A stretch of DNA of 64,000 nucleotides from a bacterium UBP14_UBA6098 (GTDB lineage Bacteria; UBP14; UBA6098), in the NCBI GenBank assembly GCA_002428525.1, contig DIWU01000004.1, forward strand, positions 70,139 through 134,138. Reading direction: 5' to 3'. This document shows positions 14,063 through 23,190 of the stretch, piece by piece. The notes beneath the pieces were generated by a model. It saw only the letters and a list, made by a program, of their open reading frames with translations, was not told the origin of the DNA and ran no database searches. Every line of letters begins with the position of its first letter. The stretch's first letter is position 1. The translations under genes were made by a program, and so were the position numbers.

Positions 14063-16879
14063 GTGAACCCGCTGAACAGAAATATCCTCGTTTCATTAGA
14101 TATCGAGACAACCGGCCTCGATCCGCAAACGGATCGAATCACCGAGATCGCCGCTCTGAAACTCGTCAACGGCGAGGTGGCGGAAAGATTCGTCACATTG
14201 GTCAACCCGAAGGTGCCGATTCCGTTCGCGATATCGAGGTTGACGGGGATAACCGACGATATGGTCGCCGGTGCGCCGGGCGAAAAAGAGGCTATCGAGA
14301 AATTCTTCGAGTTCATCGGCAACGATGAGATCCTCGGTCAAAATATCGATTTCGATATTGGGTTCATCACCGCTCGAGCGAGGGCGCTCGGCTTGCGAGT
14401 GACTCCAATGCGCGTTATCGATACCGTCCCGATCGCTATGACGCTCTACCCGCGGGCGCTGGGACACAACCTTTCCACGCTGGCGGGATTGTTCAGGGTT
14501 TCCCATGAATCCGCGCATCGCGCCGAGAGCGACGCACTGGCGACTGCCGAGGTCGCAAAAGGCCTTTGGCAAAAGCTCCTTAGCCTCGACGATCGCACCT
14601 CGGAGCTGTTGTCGATGTTGGTCATGTCGAGCGGCGATGCAAAGCTAACGACATGGCTGACCGCCGCGCAACCGTTTTTTCGGACTGGAAAAGCCGCGCC
14701 GCCGGAGATCGACAGGGCGTTCGTCGCCGATTTCGACAATATTGTCGGGAATCCCGCCGATCCGGCGCAGAGCCGAATGAATGAAAACGATATTATCGGT
14801 TTTTTGGGGCCGGAATCACCGTTGAAGGATCATATCGAGGGCTTTGCCGTTCGTGAGATGCAAATCGAGATGGCGCAGGCTGTCCTCGACTCGCTCGAAT
14901 ACGATATCTTTCTGATGGCCGAGGCCGGCACCGGCACCGGCAAATCCTTCGCCTATCTACTCCCCTCGATTGCCTTCGCCGCGAAGAAGGGGCAAAAGGT
15001 CGTCATCTCGACGCGAACGAAAAACCTTCAAGAACAGCTTTTCTTCAAGGACATCCCCTCCTTGCGTTCGGCTCTGCCCTTCGATTTCCGTGGAATTCTC
15101 CTCAAAGGCCGCGGAAACTATCTGTGTATCTCGCGTTTCAATAGGCTTTTAGAAGATTATACCTCGCTCGGCTACGAGGACAGGGCGATGATCGCCCGTC
15201 TGCTTGTTTGGTCGGCGGAAACGATCTCGGGCGATATCGCGGAGGTCAGCTCTTTTTATATGAATAAAAACGCCGCTCTTTGGTCGAGAATCCGCAGTGA
15301 GGCGGTGTCCTGCACGGGCAAGAAATGCCCTTTCAGGGGGAAGTGTTTTCTAAATCGCGTCCGTTCCGCGACTGTCGATGCGCAGATCGTTATTGTCAAT
15401 CACTCCCTGCTATTGGCAGAGATGGGCGACACCTCGGTTATCGGCGAATACGAACACGCGATAATCGACGAGGCGCACGATATCGAGGAGGTTGCCGCCG
15501 AGTTTTTTGGCGCGCATGTGAATTCGTGGAACCTCACTACCGCTCTCGACGAGCTTCATGTTGACCGCCTTTCGAAACAGGGCTTGCTTTGCTCGATCGC
15601 CGAGTTTTTGGATAAGGATAACAAAGCCTCCGACGAGTTCGCAAACCGTTATCAGGCATGTGTCTCGGAGGTTATCGCCCTGCGGAGGGAGACCGATGTT
15701 TTTTATACCGCGCTTACGAATCAGCTAAATTGGAAATATCAATGGCGCGAGGCACCCTATTCCTTGAGAATCCGATTCTTCCCGGGCGAGGATGTTTTCG
15801 ATTCGATGAAGGACGAGATTGCAAAGCTCGCGGTTCGGGTCAAGCACCTTGTCGATAATTTGGGTCTGCTCCTCGCCTCTTTGGAGGAGAGCGATGACGA
15901 CGGCGTCGATGCCCTATACCATGAGACCTTGGGACAGATGACCCGCCTTTCCGAGGTGGCCGATGCCCTCGAATACATGTCCGATCCTGTCGATCCCGAC
16001 TCGGTTTATTGGTGGGAATCGCCGCAAAGACAGGATTCCATTGACTGCGCGGTTTGCTGGGCGCCGCTCGATGTCGCCGAGAGGATGTTTGAGGTTTTTC
16101 ATTCGCAGAAAAAATCGATTGTTTTCACGAGCGCGACTATGTCTGTCGCTGACAGCTTCGACTTCGTGAAGGGGCGGCTCGGGTTGAACTTCGTCGATCC
16201 CGATAGAGTGAGCACGCTCAGGCTCGGGAGTCCCTATGATTTTGCGGCACAGCTTCTCGCGATATTTCCCGAGTTTTTGCCCGACCCGAGCGCGCGGGAA
16301 TATATCCCTAAGCTCTCGGAATTGATCGAACGAGTTAGCGCCGAAACACGCGCCGGCTCGCTTGCGCTATTCACGAGTTATAGCTCGCTTAAGCAAGCGT
16401 TTTCGCTTATTGCGCCTCAGCTCGAGGATGAGGGGATTCTTGTTATGGCTCAAGGTATCTCCGGCGGGCGAAGCCAGCTGACACGCCAGTTTATCGCTGA
16501 CAAAGAGTCGCTTTTGCTCGGGACTCAATCCTTTTGGCAGGGTGTCGATGTTCGCGGAAACGCTTTACAAATCCTTTATATCACCAAGCTCCCCTTCGCG
16601 GTTCCAACCGATCCCTATGTCGCCGGTCAATGCGAAAGGATACAGCGCGGCGGCGGCGATCCATTTTCCTACTACACTGTTCCTCAGGCGGTTATCAAGT
16701 TCCGGCAGGGCGCCGGAAGGCTTATCCGCGGCGAGGAAGATGTCGGTGTTCTGCTTATCTGCGACAAGCGGCTTTTAACTCGATCCTATGGAAATATCTT
16801 CCTGCGCTCGCTTCCCGTCGAGGTTCAAAGGGTTTCGAGTATCGGTGATGTCATTTCGAAAATAGCTCGCTTTTTATAG
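14063..16879 (+). CDS. dinG: DinG-family 3'-5' exonuclease/ATP-dependent DNA helicase
   Basis: A 938-residue fusion as in Gram-positive DinG. The N-terminal DnaQ-like exonuclease has LDIETTGL (Exo I), NIDFDIGF (Exo II) and HRAESDALAT (Exo III, DEDDh). The superfamily 2 XPD-like helicase follows: Walker A AEAGTGTGKS, an Fe-S cluster region with CTGKKCPFRGKC plus an upstream Cys in YLCIS, Walker B DEAHD, and motif VI QGAGRLIRGEE. Such enzymes unwind forked or R-loop DNA during repair. I set the start at GTG 14063 because it directly precedes the exonuclease fold and lies 7 nt after a well-formed -10 box; a TTG at 14024 would add 13 residues and overlap the -35 box. Confidence 0.92.
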   Translation: MNPLNRNILVSLDIETTGLDPQTDRITEIAALKLVNGEVAERFVTLVNPKVPIPFAISRLTGITDDMVAGAPGEKEAIEKFFEFIGNDEILGQNIDFDIGFITARARALGLRVTPMRVIDTVPIAMTLYPRALGHNLSTLAGLFRVSHESAHRAESDALATAEVAKGLWQKLLSLDDRTSELLSMLVMSSGDAKLTTWLTAAQPFFRTGKAAPPEIDRAFVADFDNIVGNPADPAQSRMNENDIIGFLGPESPLKDHIEGFAVREMQIEMAQAVLDSLEYDIFLMAEAGTGTGKSFAYLLPSIAFAAKKGQKVVISTRTKNLQEQLFFKDIPSLRSALPFDFRGILLKGRGNYLCISRFNRLLEDYTSLGYEDRAMIARLLVWSAETISGDIAEVSSFYMNKNAALWSRIRSEAVSCTGKKCPFRGKCFLNRVRSATVDAQIVIVNHSLLLAEMGDTSVIGEYEHAIIDEAHDIEEVAAEFFGAHVNSWNLTTALDELHVDRLSKQGLLCSIAEFLDKDNKASDEFANRYQACVSEVIALRRETDVFYTALTNQLNWKYQWREAPYSLRIRFFPGEDVFDSMKDEIAKLAVRVKHLVDNLGLLLASLEESDDDGVDALYHETLGQMTRLSEVADALEYMSDPVDPDSVYWWESPQRQDSIDCAVCWAPLDVAERMFEVFHSQKKSIVFTSATMSVADSFDFVKGRLGLNFVDPDRVSTLRLGSPYDFAAQLLAIFPEFLPDPSAREYIPKLSELIERVSAETRAGSLALFTSYSSLKQAFSLIAPQLEDEGILVMAQGISGGRSQLTRQFIADKESLLLGTQSFWQGVDVRGNALQILYITKLPFAVPTDPYVAGQCERIQRGGGDPFSYYTVPQAVIKFRQGAGRLIRGEEDVGVLLICDKRLLTRSYGNIFLRSLPVEVQRVSSIGDVISKIARFL

Positions 16880-16912
16880 CGAATACATGATATAAATAAA
16901 AATTAAAATATA

Positions 16913-16940
16913 TTGACAGGCGTAAATTCATCGTTATAAT
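16913..16940 (+). promoter_or_regulatory. Perfect-consensus sigma-70 promoter
   Basis: TTGACA (16913-16918) and TATAAT (16935-16940), both perfect, with a 16-nt spacer. It points toward the helix-turn-helix gene at 17160, giving a leader of about 210 nt. Confidence 0.85.
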
Positions 16941-16947
16941 AAGCGAA

Positions 16948-17021
16948 AAGTGAAGGCTTGGCAAGATGTATAAAGTATTGCGCTTTTTTTTCGCAATGAA
17001 AGTATTTTTGGCGTTTCACTT
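16948..17021 (+). ncRNA. Structured long leader or small RNA
   Basis: Starting at the predicted +1, AAGTGAA (16948-16954) can pair with TTCACTT (17015-17021), enclosing an inner stem ATTGCG/CGCAAT (16977-16982 and 16992-16997) and a small CTTG/CAAG hairpin. No known riboswitch motif was recognised. It could be a regulatory leader of the downstream gene or an independent small RNA. The fold is read by eye and not energy-tested. Confidence 0.35.
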
Positions 17022-17159
17022 GCATAGTTAGGTTAAAGAAACTTTATTGAAACGAATGAATATTTTACTGAAGAAATAAAGAATTAGATTCTAAAAACTG
17101 TGATGGTGGTTTCCACCTCGAGGCCCCCCGCGCCTTATATTGAAAGGAGATTTTCACAA

Positions 17160-17873
17160 ATGAAGATGAGCAGAGAACGCAAGATTGCGCGGTTCGATGA
17201 AAAGTATCGCCATAAGGGCGGTTTCGACAAGTTTAAGGAACTCGTGGATGGCCTCGCCACTCTCGAGGAGATAGGCGAGCACTTCGGGTTCAGCCGCCAA
17301 AACACCGCCGGCTTGTATAGAAGCTTCTTCGGCGAGCCCTATAATAAGGTTCAGCATAAGAGAAAGAACCGCAAGGCTAAAGAGGCAAAACGCCGTAGCA
17401 CCGACCTCGAAGCCCGTTTGGACGAGTATAACAAGCTCGGCAAAGAGCGCAGTGCGAAAAAAACCTTCTATACCAAGATCGTCAAGGAATACGCCGACAA
17501 ACTCGGGATCGAGTCCGACCTGAACGCCAAGCGCAACAGCTCGGTTAAGATGGTCCTCAACGGTATGACGGTGAATATCTCTGGAACCAACACAGAGACG
17601 ATCTACCATATCCCCCGCAAGCGCAGACCAAGCATCTACTATCGGTTTGCGATCACGAACAGACCGGTGGATTTCTGCATCTTTGTTCTCGATCTCGGCG
17701 AGGAAGAGGAAGAGGAAAGATATACATTCTATATCATCCCCTTCGAGGAAATCAAAGACCTCACACTCATCACGCTGAAGGACAGATACTCGGATTACCG
17801 CAAAAAGCGCAACGGCGACCCGCCGAGCAAATACGCAAAATATCGCAACGCTTGGCACCAGTTTAAAGTTTAA
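17160..17873 (+). CDS. Unknown helix-turn-helix protein with C-terminal nuclease-like domain
   Basis: A 237-residue basic protein I do not recognise. The N-terminal half contains a sigma-factor-like helix-turn-helix: ATLEEIGEHFGFSRQNTAGL followed by YRSFFGEPYN. A Lys/Arg-rich linker follows (KRKNRKAKEAKRR), then an alpha/beta domain with KIVKEYADKLG, SVKMVLNGMTVNIS, IYYRFAITNRPVDFCIFVLDL and YTFYIIPFEEI. The beta-strand order with D-F-C-I-F-V and F-Y-I-I-P resembles PD-(D/E)XK nuclease cores of restriction enzymes and homing nucleases, but a complete catalytic triad cannot be assigned. The ATG at 17160 is about 10 nt after GGAG. The promoter is the strongest consensus in the window. No methyltransferase partner is adjacent. 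Confidence 0.7.
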   Translation: MKMSRERKIARFDEKYRHKGGFDKFKELVDGLATLEEIGEHFGFSRQNTAGLYRSFFGEPYNKVQHKRKNRKAKEAKRRSTDLEARLDEYNKLGKERSAKKTFYTKIVKEYADKLGIESDLNAKRNSSVKMVLNGMTVNISGTNTETIYHIPRKRRPSIYYRFAITNRPVDFCIFVLDLGEEEEEERYTFYIIPFEEIKDLTLITLKDRYSDYRKKRNGDPPSKYAKYRNAWHQFKV

Positions 17874-17877
17874 CGAG

Positions 17878-19026
17878 TTGCCGAGCCGAGTTGCAATCGT
17901 CAGGGCGGAGGAATACGACAGTAAAATCCTCCGCCCTAAAATAAAACTGCTCATCGATCGGCTGGGCGGTTTGGATAGTTTTTTCACCAAAGGCGAAAAG
18001 GTCCTTTTGAAGCCGAATCTTCTCGCCGCGAGAACCCCCGACCGCGCGGTGACAACCCATCCGGCGGTAGTCGAGGCTATCGGCGAGGAGTTCATCGATT
18101 TCGGTCTCAAGATCGCGATAGGCGATTCCCCCGCCGGCGCGCACAAGGGCGTGCGACGGGTTTTCCAAAACACCGGAATGATCGATGTTGCCGAGAGGCT
18201 CGGAGTGCCATGGATAAACTTCGAAGCCGCAGGCGCTTTCACTGTTCGAAGGCCGGACGGGCTCGTCCTTCACCTCACAAACGCGATACGCGATTTCGAC
18301 AAGGTTGTCAGTGTATCGAAGCTCAAGACGCACGCATACACGCATTACACCGGAGCGATCAAGAACCTTTTCGGGACAGTCCCGGGCTTCCGCAAGACGG
18401 CTTTTCACAAGAGCCATCCCCTCACCCGCGATTTCGCAAAGGTAATTGTCTCGGTTTATGCCGAGGTTGGCGCGACGCTTCATATTATGGACGCGATTGT
18501 CGGCATGGAGGGAAACGGCCCCTCGAGCGGCAATCTTCGAGAGGTTGGTCTTTTGCTCGCCTCCTCCGATGGCGTCGCCCTCGACAGGGTCGCGGAGAGG
18601 ATTATAGGCGTGGCAAAACCCTCAGACAGTGCGATCACAACGCTTGCGGCAATGCGGGGCCTCGGCGAGGGGGATATAGATAAAATCGAGGTTTTGGGCG
18701 GAGAGCTTGCCGAGTTCATTCTGCAAAGGCCGTTCGACCTACCATCGAGGATGCCGCAACAGCTTCTTTCCACCTTTGTGCCATCATGGTTCATTCGCGA
18801 ACTGGCCAAGGTCATTTGGATTCGGCCTCGCGCAATAGACGAGAAATGCATTCGTTGCGGATTTTGCGTCGAGTGTTGCCCTGTCGATGCGATGGTGATC
18901 GAGGGTGGCGCGGCACCGAGAATCGATTACTCGAAATGTATTTCGTGTTTGTGTTGCAACGAGGTTTGCCCGGAGAAGGCGATCGAGCTTGTTAAAAGCC
19001 CGATCGCGAGACTCTTTCACCGATAA
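17878..19026 (+). CDS. DUF362 protein with two C-terminal [4Fe-4S] ferredoxin motifs
   Basis: A 382-residue cytoplasmic iron-sulfur protein. The DUF362 domain (about 1-310) shows VLLKPNLL, THPAVVEAI, GDSPAG, SVSKLKTHAYTHYTGAIKN, and the LHIMDAIVGMEGNGPSSG signature. The C-terminus carries two 4Fe-4S clusters: CIRCGFCVECCP and CISCLCCNEVCP. The family is widespread in anaerobes and probably acts in an uncharacterised redox or ligase reaction; its role is not known. The start is TTG, 4 nt after the stop of the helix-turn-helix gene, consistent with translational coupling; no ATG or GTG fits better before the first conserved strand. Confidence 0.85.
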   Translation: MPSRVAIVRAEEYDSKILRPKIKLLIDRLGGLDSFFTKGEKVLLKPNLLAARTPDRAVTTHPAVVEAIGEEFIDFGLKIAIGDSPAGAHKGVRRVFQNTGMIDVAERLGVPWINFEAAGAFTVRRPDGLVLHLTNAIRDFDKVVSVSKLKTHAYTHYTGAIKNLFGTVPGFRKTAFHKSHPLTRDFAKVIVSVYAEVGATLHIMDAIVGMEGNGPSSGNLREVGLLLASSDGVALDRVAERIIGVAKPSDSAITTLAAMRGLGEGDIDKIEVLGGELAEFILQRPFDLPSRMPQQLLSTFVPSWFIRELAKVIWIRPRAIDEKCIRCGFCVECCPVDAMVIEGGAAPRIDYSKCISCLCCNEVCPEKAIELVKSPIARLFHR

Positions 19027-19059
19027 ACGACGTCAAAGGCGCTCCCGCTCAACCTGTTA

Positions 19060-19088
19060 TTGAAATAGAGCTTTAAAAAAGGTATATT
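19060..19088 (+). promoter_or_regulatory. Promoter placed for a leaderless ABC-permease mRNA
   Basis: TTGAAA (19060-19065), 17-nt spacer, TATATT (19083-19088), then 7 nt to the ATG at 19096. No ribosome-binding site is present. Confidence 0.6.
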
Positions 19089-19095
19089 TAGCGCC

Positions 19096-20784
19096 ATGTG
19101 GAAGATAATTCTTGAAATTAAACCAAAGCAACTCGCGCGGCTTATCTTCAGCAAAAACCTCGAACAGACGGCAAAGCTGATCGTGGGCTTGATTGTTGTT
19201 GCGATCTTTCTTTCAGGCACCTACCTTCTTTTCGAAAAGGTTTTTTCCTATCTTCTTACAGTCCAAGATATCGGTATTCTATTGATCGACAGGATCATTG
19301 GCATCGCGTTTTTGGCCTTTTTAATAATGTTGACAATGTCGAACCTAATCAGCGCTATCGGTTCACTTTATCGCTCGCCGGAGGCCTCATTCTTATTAGC
19401 ATCTCCGCTTCGATATAGTCAAGTATTCTGGATAAAATTCACCGATAATATCTTTTATTCGAGCTGGGCGACTTTGGTGATAACGATTCCTGCGATTAGC
19501 GCTTACGGCGTCGTGCACCGCTTGCCGTTCCTCGAGTATTCGGTTGTATCCTCAGTGGTTTTGTTATGCTTTTTGATAATCCCCGGAGTTTTGGGAAGCG
19601 GTATCTCATTGGCTATCTTTCCCTTATCGAGAAAGTTCGGCTCGAAACGAATCCTCATTTTTCTCGGCGCTCTTGGGCTGATTGGGATGTTTTTCTTTGT
19701 TCGCGCACGTTTTGGCCGAATCGTGTTTTCAGCGCAGGGCGATCTCGCGCTTTTGAATTACTATTTACAGGATCTTGCCACAAATGACAACCCTTGGCTT
19801 CCGAGTGTTTGGATAGTTGAAATCCTTCGCGGTGTTCGCATGAATCGCACCGTGGATGTTCTTTTCTATCTTTCACTCTTTGTTTCAACAGCGTCCGTAT
19901 CTTTGATTCTTCTCGATGTCGCCGCAAATCGCATATACTACAAGGCCTATATAACTGCCTCTGAAATTCTCGGAGAGAGAAAGAAAAAATCTTCATACAA
20001 AAGGTTCTATGGTTTGTCTTGGAGACTTTTTTCTGTTTTCCCTACAGATATGCGGGCGTTGTTTGTCAAGGATATTAAGCTCTTCATTCGGGAACCGAAT
20101 CAATGGACTCAGTTTGTTATACTTCTCGTTCTTGTGATATTTTATCTGTTTAATCTCCGCAAGGTTCCCTTGAATATCGAAGGTCTCTATTGGAGAACTT
20201 TGATCAGTTTTGTTAATTATGCATTCTGCGGCTACATTCTTGCAACCCTTTCCGTCAGATTTGTGTATCCCTCTATCTCAATGGAGGGAAAATCTTTCTG
20301 GAGTATTTCAAGTTCACCTGTTAAATTTAAAAGACTTTTTTGGGAAAAATTCTGGATAGCTTTCATAATATTTTTCATTATCACAGAATTAGTAGCAATT
20401 GTATCGAGTGCTCTTCTTGCTCAATCACAAGTGATGACATTGCTAACCGGTTTCGGTATCTTCTTAATGAGCATATCTTTAACTTCAATAGCCACCGGTC
20501 TTGGTAGCATTTTCCCGAGCTTTTCCGAACCAAATCCCGGGAAAATTGCATCGAGCGGCGGTGGAATGATTTGCGCTTTAGTTAGCCTTATTTATGTTGC
20601 TCTATCAACACTTTCTCTTGCCTATCCCGTATATCATTACATGAATTATTTAATTGGCCAAAGGATTGATTTCCCAACTTATGAGGTTTTATTGGGAGCA
20701 TCTGTTATACTAATAATCAACTTGGCTTCGACTATCATACCACTACGCTTAGGCTTACGAGCAATGAATGAATTGGATTTTTAA
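19096..20784 (+). CDS. ABC-2-type transporter permease (ABC_tran_2-like family)
   Basis: A 562-residue membrane protein with about 12 hydrophobic segments in two halves separated by a cytoplasmic loop (about 290-330, RKKKSSYKRFYGLSWRLF). The start (LARLIFSKNLEQ), the NLISAIGSLYRSPEASFLLASPL region and the mid-protein FVKDIKLFIREPNQW repeat, a segment like the ABC-2 permease coupling helix, place it among putative ABC transporter permease subunits of the ABC_tran_2 type. The ATP-binding partner is not adjacent. Composition changes inside the gene: the first half resembles its upstream neighbours, the second half is markedly AT-rich. It overlaps hflX convergently by 4 bp. Confidence 0.78.
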   Translation: MWKIILEIKPKQLARLIFSKNLEQTAKLIVGLIVVAIFLSGTYLLFEKVFSYLLTVQDIGILLIDRIIGIAFLAFLIMLTMSNLISAIGSLYRSPEASFLLASPLRYSQVFWIKFTDNIFYSSWATLVITIPAISAYGVVHRLPFLEYSVVSSVVLLCFLIIPGVLGSGISLAIFPLSRKFGSKRILIFLGALGLIGMFFFVRARFGRIVFSAQGDLALLNYYLQDLATNDNPWLPSVWIVEILRGVRMNRTVDVLFYLSLFVSTASVSLILLDVAANRIYYKAYITASEILGERKKKSSYKRFYGLSWRLFSVFPTDMRALFVKDIKLFIREPNQWTQFVILLVLVIFYLFNLRKVPLNIEGLYWRTLISFVNYAFCGYILATLSVRFVYPSISMEGKSFWSISSSPVKFKRLFWEKFWIAFIIFFIITELVAIVSSALLAQSQVMTLLTGFGIFLMSISLTSIATGLGSIFPSFSEPNPGKIASSGGGMICALVSLIYVALSTLSLAYPVYHYMNYLIGQRIDFPTYEVLLGASVILIINLASTIIPLRLGLRAMNELDF

Positions 20785-21884
20785 GCATTTATTATTATTT
20801 TTTTATAACTTTCATACCTTAATAAAATTGCTTCCAATAAATCGTTTATTCCCTCACAATTTTGTGCGCTTATTAATATAGCTTCTGGATAGTTAGACTG
20901 GAGATTTAATGTTTTAAATTCATCAATTTTATCTATCTTATTGAATACAAGAATATTAGGCTTATCCTTAGCACCTAATCTCTCGATTTCTTTATTAACA
21001 ATCTCGATATGATCCTCGACTGTTTCGTGGCTGGCATCCGTAACTATTAGAAGAAGATCGGCTTCTATCGCTTCTGCCAATGTGCTTCTGAAGCTTTCGA
21101 TTAGGTGGTGAGGAAGTTTTTGAATGAATCCAACAGTATCTGTAAATAGAATAGTCTGTCCATCTCGATATCTAAAAATTCGAGTCTTCGGATCAAGTGT
21201 CGCAAATAAACGGTTTTCAACATATGCATCAGCATTAGTTATCTTATTGATTAGTGTTGATTTACCAGCGTTTGTATAACCTAATATCGCAACTCGGAAC
21301 TTATTTTTTCTGGCATTCCGCTGGACTTTTCTTTGCATATCAATTTTCTTGAGTTTATCTTTCAAGCTTGTTATTTTTTGCCGTATTGCTCTTCGATCAA
21401 TCTCGAGTTGTGTTTCTCCGGGACCTCGAGTCCCTATTGATCCACCGTATTGTCTTGACAAATGTCCCCACATGCCAGAAAGTCTCGGAAGCATATACTC
21501 CATTTGTGCAAGCTCGACTTGAGTTTTCGCCGCAACTGTTCTTGCTCTTTGAGCAAAAATATCAAGTATTAAACCACTTCTGTCTAATATTTTAACATCT
21601 TTCCCTAAGGCTTCACCGATATATCTTGCTTGACTTGGTTTTAATTCATCATCAAATACAATTGTAAATACATCATATTTTTCAACAGCTTCTTTTAACT
21701 CTTCAAATTTACCTTTTCCTACGTATGTTGCAGGATGAGGGTTCTTAAGGGTTTGGACAATTTTTGTAACTACAATACCGCCAGCAGTATCGACAAGATT
21801 TTCTAATTCATTCAAAGATTCTTCAAATCGCAGAATATCTTCTTGAAAGCTTCTTACACTAACAACTATTACTTTTTCACACAT
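20781..21884 (-). CDS. hflX: GTPase HflX
   Basis: A 367-residue ribosome-associated GTPase. The N-terminal HflX domain includes HPATYVGKGKFEEL, VFDDELKPSQ and ILDRSGLILDIFAQRA, and the linker has GGSIGTRGPGETQLE. The G domain has G1 GYTNAGKST, G3 DTVGF and G4 NKID. HflX splits stalled or stress-damaged 70S ribosomes using nucleotide binding. The length is slightly short, with a reduced C-terminal domain. It is the last gene of an overlapping mtaB-miaB-hflX run (8-bp overlap with miaB), so translation-quality functions are grouped. The region is AT-rich. Confidence 0.95.
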   Translation of the reverse strand: MCEKVIVVSVRSFQEDILRFEESLNELENLVDTAGGIVVTKIVQTLKNPHPATYVGKGKFEELKEAVEKYDVFTIVFDDELKPSQARYIGEALGKDVKILDRSGLILDIFAQRARTVAAKTQVELAQMEYMLPRLSGMWGHLSRQYGGSIGTRGPGETQLEIDRRAIRQKITSLKDKLKKIDMQRKVQRNARKNKFRVAILGYTNAGKSTLINKITNADAYVENRLFATLDPKTRIFRYRDGQTILFTDTVGFIQKLPHHLIESFRSTLAEAIEADLLLIVTDASHETVEDHIEIVNKEIERLGAKDKPNILVFNKIDKIDEFKTLNLQSNYPEAILISAQNCEGINDLLEAILLRYESYKKIIINA

Positions 21885-23190
21885 TTCTCACCTTACTATC
21901 AACTATATTTCCCAATAAAAGCCATTTTTGAGCATCATATATTTTGACATAAACTATCGGGTCTTCAACATCTATATTAGTTTTAAAAGAAACCTTTCTT
22001 CCTGCACGATCAGTCCCAATATACTCACTATTTTTTCTGAGATTTCGACCTTCGACAAGAACTTCTACTGTTTTTCCAATTTGCTCTTTGCTAAATTTAT
22101 TTGAATATTCTTGTCCAATATTAATTATTTCTTTCAATCTTTCAATCTTTATACTTTCAGGAACAGAATCATGCATCTTTGCGGCTTTAGTTCCTGGCCT
22201 AACAGAGTATCTAAAAGAAAATGAAGATGAATACTTAATTTCATGATAGATCGAAACTGTATCATTGAAATCTGCATCGCTTTCTCCGGGAAAACCTGTT
22301 ATAATATCTGTTGAAAGTGCAACATTATTCATTTTATTTTTAATTTTGCTAACTAATAATTTATATTCTTCAATAGTATAACCCCTATTCATTTTCTTTA
22401 ATATTTTATTAGAGCCTGATTGTATCGGAAGATGAATAGACTCACATACAATCTGTATATTTGTTATTGCCTCTATTATTTTATCTGACATATCTTTAGG
22501 ATGATTAGTCAAATATCTCAATCTTAATAATTCAGTATTTTCGTATATTTTATAAAGTAAATCAGCGAAGTCAACATTATTTTTCTGATCGTAATAGCTA
22601 TTAACATTTTGTCCTAGAAGAGTTATCTCTTTGACACCCAGATAGATATTATTCTTTATTTCATCTAATATATCATCATAAGGCCGTGATATTAGTTTAC
22701 CACGAACATATGGAACTATACAATAACTACAATAATTTTCGCATCCTCTTGTAATAGATATAAATGCTTTAATTTGATCTTTCTTTGTTTTCGCTCTAAG
22801 TTCACATCCTGTAATTCTATCTTCAATTAATAAAACTTGTTTTTTCCTCTTTTCACTTACTATCTCTGGTATTCTATCAATTTCTCCAGGCCCGACAGCG
22901 AATCTGATTTTATTATATTTTTTAAGTAAGTCAGCTCCCTTTTCTTTCGCAACACATCCTATTATACCTACAATTTTTTCTGGATATGTTCCAGCAATTG
23001 TTAATAGTCTCCCTATAGCACGTTCTTCGGCGTTTTGTCTTACTGCACAAGTATTTACTATAACCAATTGAGCATCTTCAAGTTCTGCGGATTCCCATCC
23101 GTCTTTTTCTAACAAATTCTCGACTGCCAATGAATCGTATTCATTCATCTGGCATCCATAAGTTATAATATGATATGTTCTATATAACAA
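21877..23190 (-). CDS. miaB: tRNA-2-methylthio-N6-dimethylallyladenosine synthase MiaB
   Basis: A 437-residue radical-SAM methylthiotransferase. The N-terminal UPF0004 domain has TYGCQMNEYDS, NTCAVR and GIIGCVAKEKG, giving the three Cys of the auxiliary [4Fe-4S] cluster. The radical SAM motif is CENYCSYC, followed by IVPYVRGKLISRP. A TRAM domain ends the protein (KTVEVLVEGRN). It adds a methylthio group to i6A37 of tRNAs reading UNN codons. The NEYDS and QNAEERA segments distinguish MiaB from MtaB upstream. It overlaps mtaB by 28 bp and hflX by 8 bp. Confidence 0.95.
   Translation of the reverse strand: MLYRTYHIITYGCQMNEYDSLAVENLLEKDGWESAELEDAQLVIVNTCAVRQNAEERAIGRLLTIAGTYPEKIVGIIGCVAKEKGADLLKKYNKIRFAVGPGEIDRIPEIVSEKRKKQVLLIEDRITGCELRAKTKKDQIKAFISITRGCENYCSYCIVPYVRGKLISRPYDDILDEIKNNIYLGVKEITLLGQNVNSYYDQKNNVDFADLLYKIYENTELLRLRYLTNHPKDMSDKIIEAITNIQIVCESIHLPIQSGSNKILKKMNRGYTIEEYKLLVSKIKNKMNNVALSTDIITGFPGESDADFNDTVSIYHEIKYSSSFSFRYSVRPGTKAAKMHDSVPESIKIERLKEIINIGQEYSNKFSKEQIGKTVEVLVEGRNLRKNSEYIGTDRAGRKVSFKTNIDVEDPIVYVKIYDAQKWLLLGNIVDSKVRNV

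Noticed and set aside
17154..18242. Minus-strand frame of 362 codons across the HTH gene and DUF362 gene
   Set aside because: It crosses two plus-strand genes with clear motifs and has no domain of its own.
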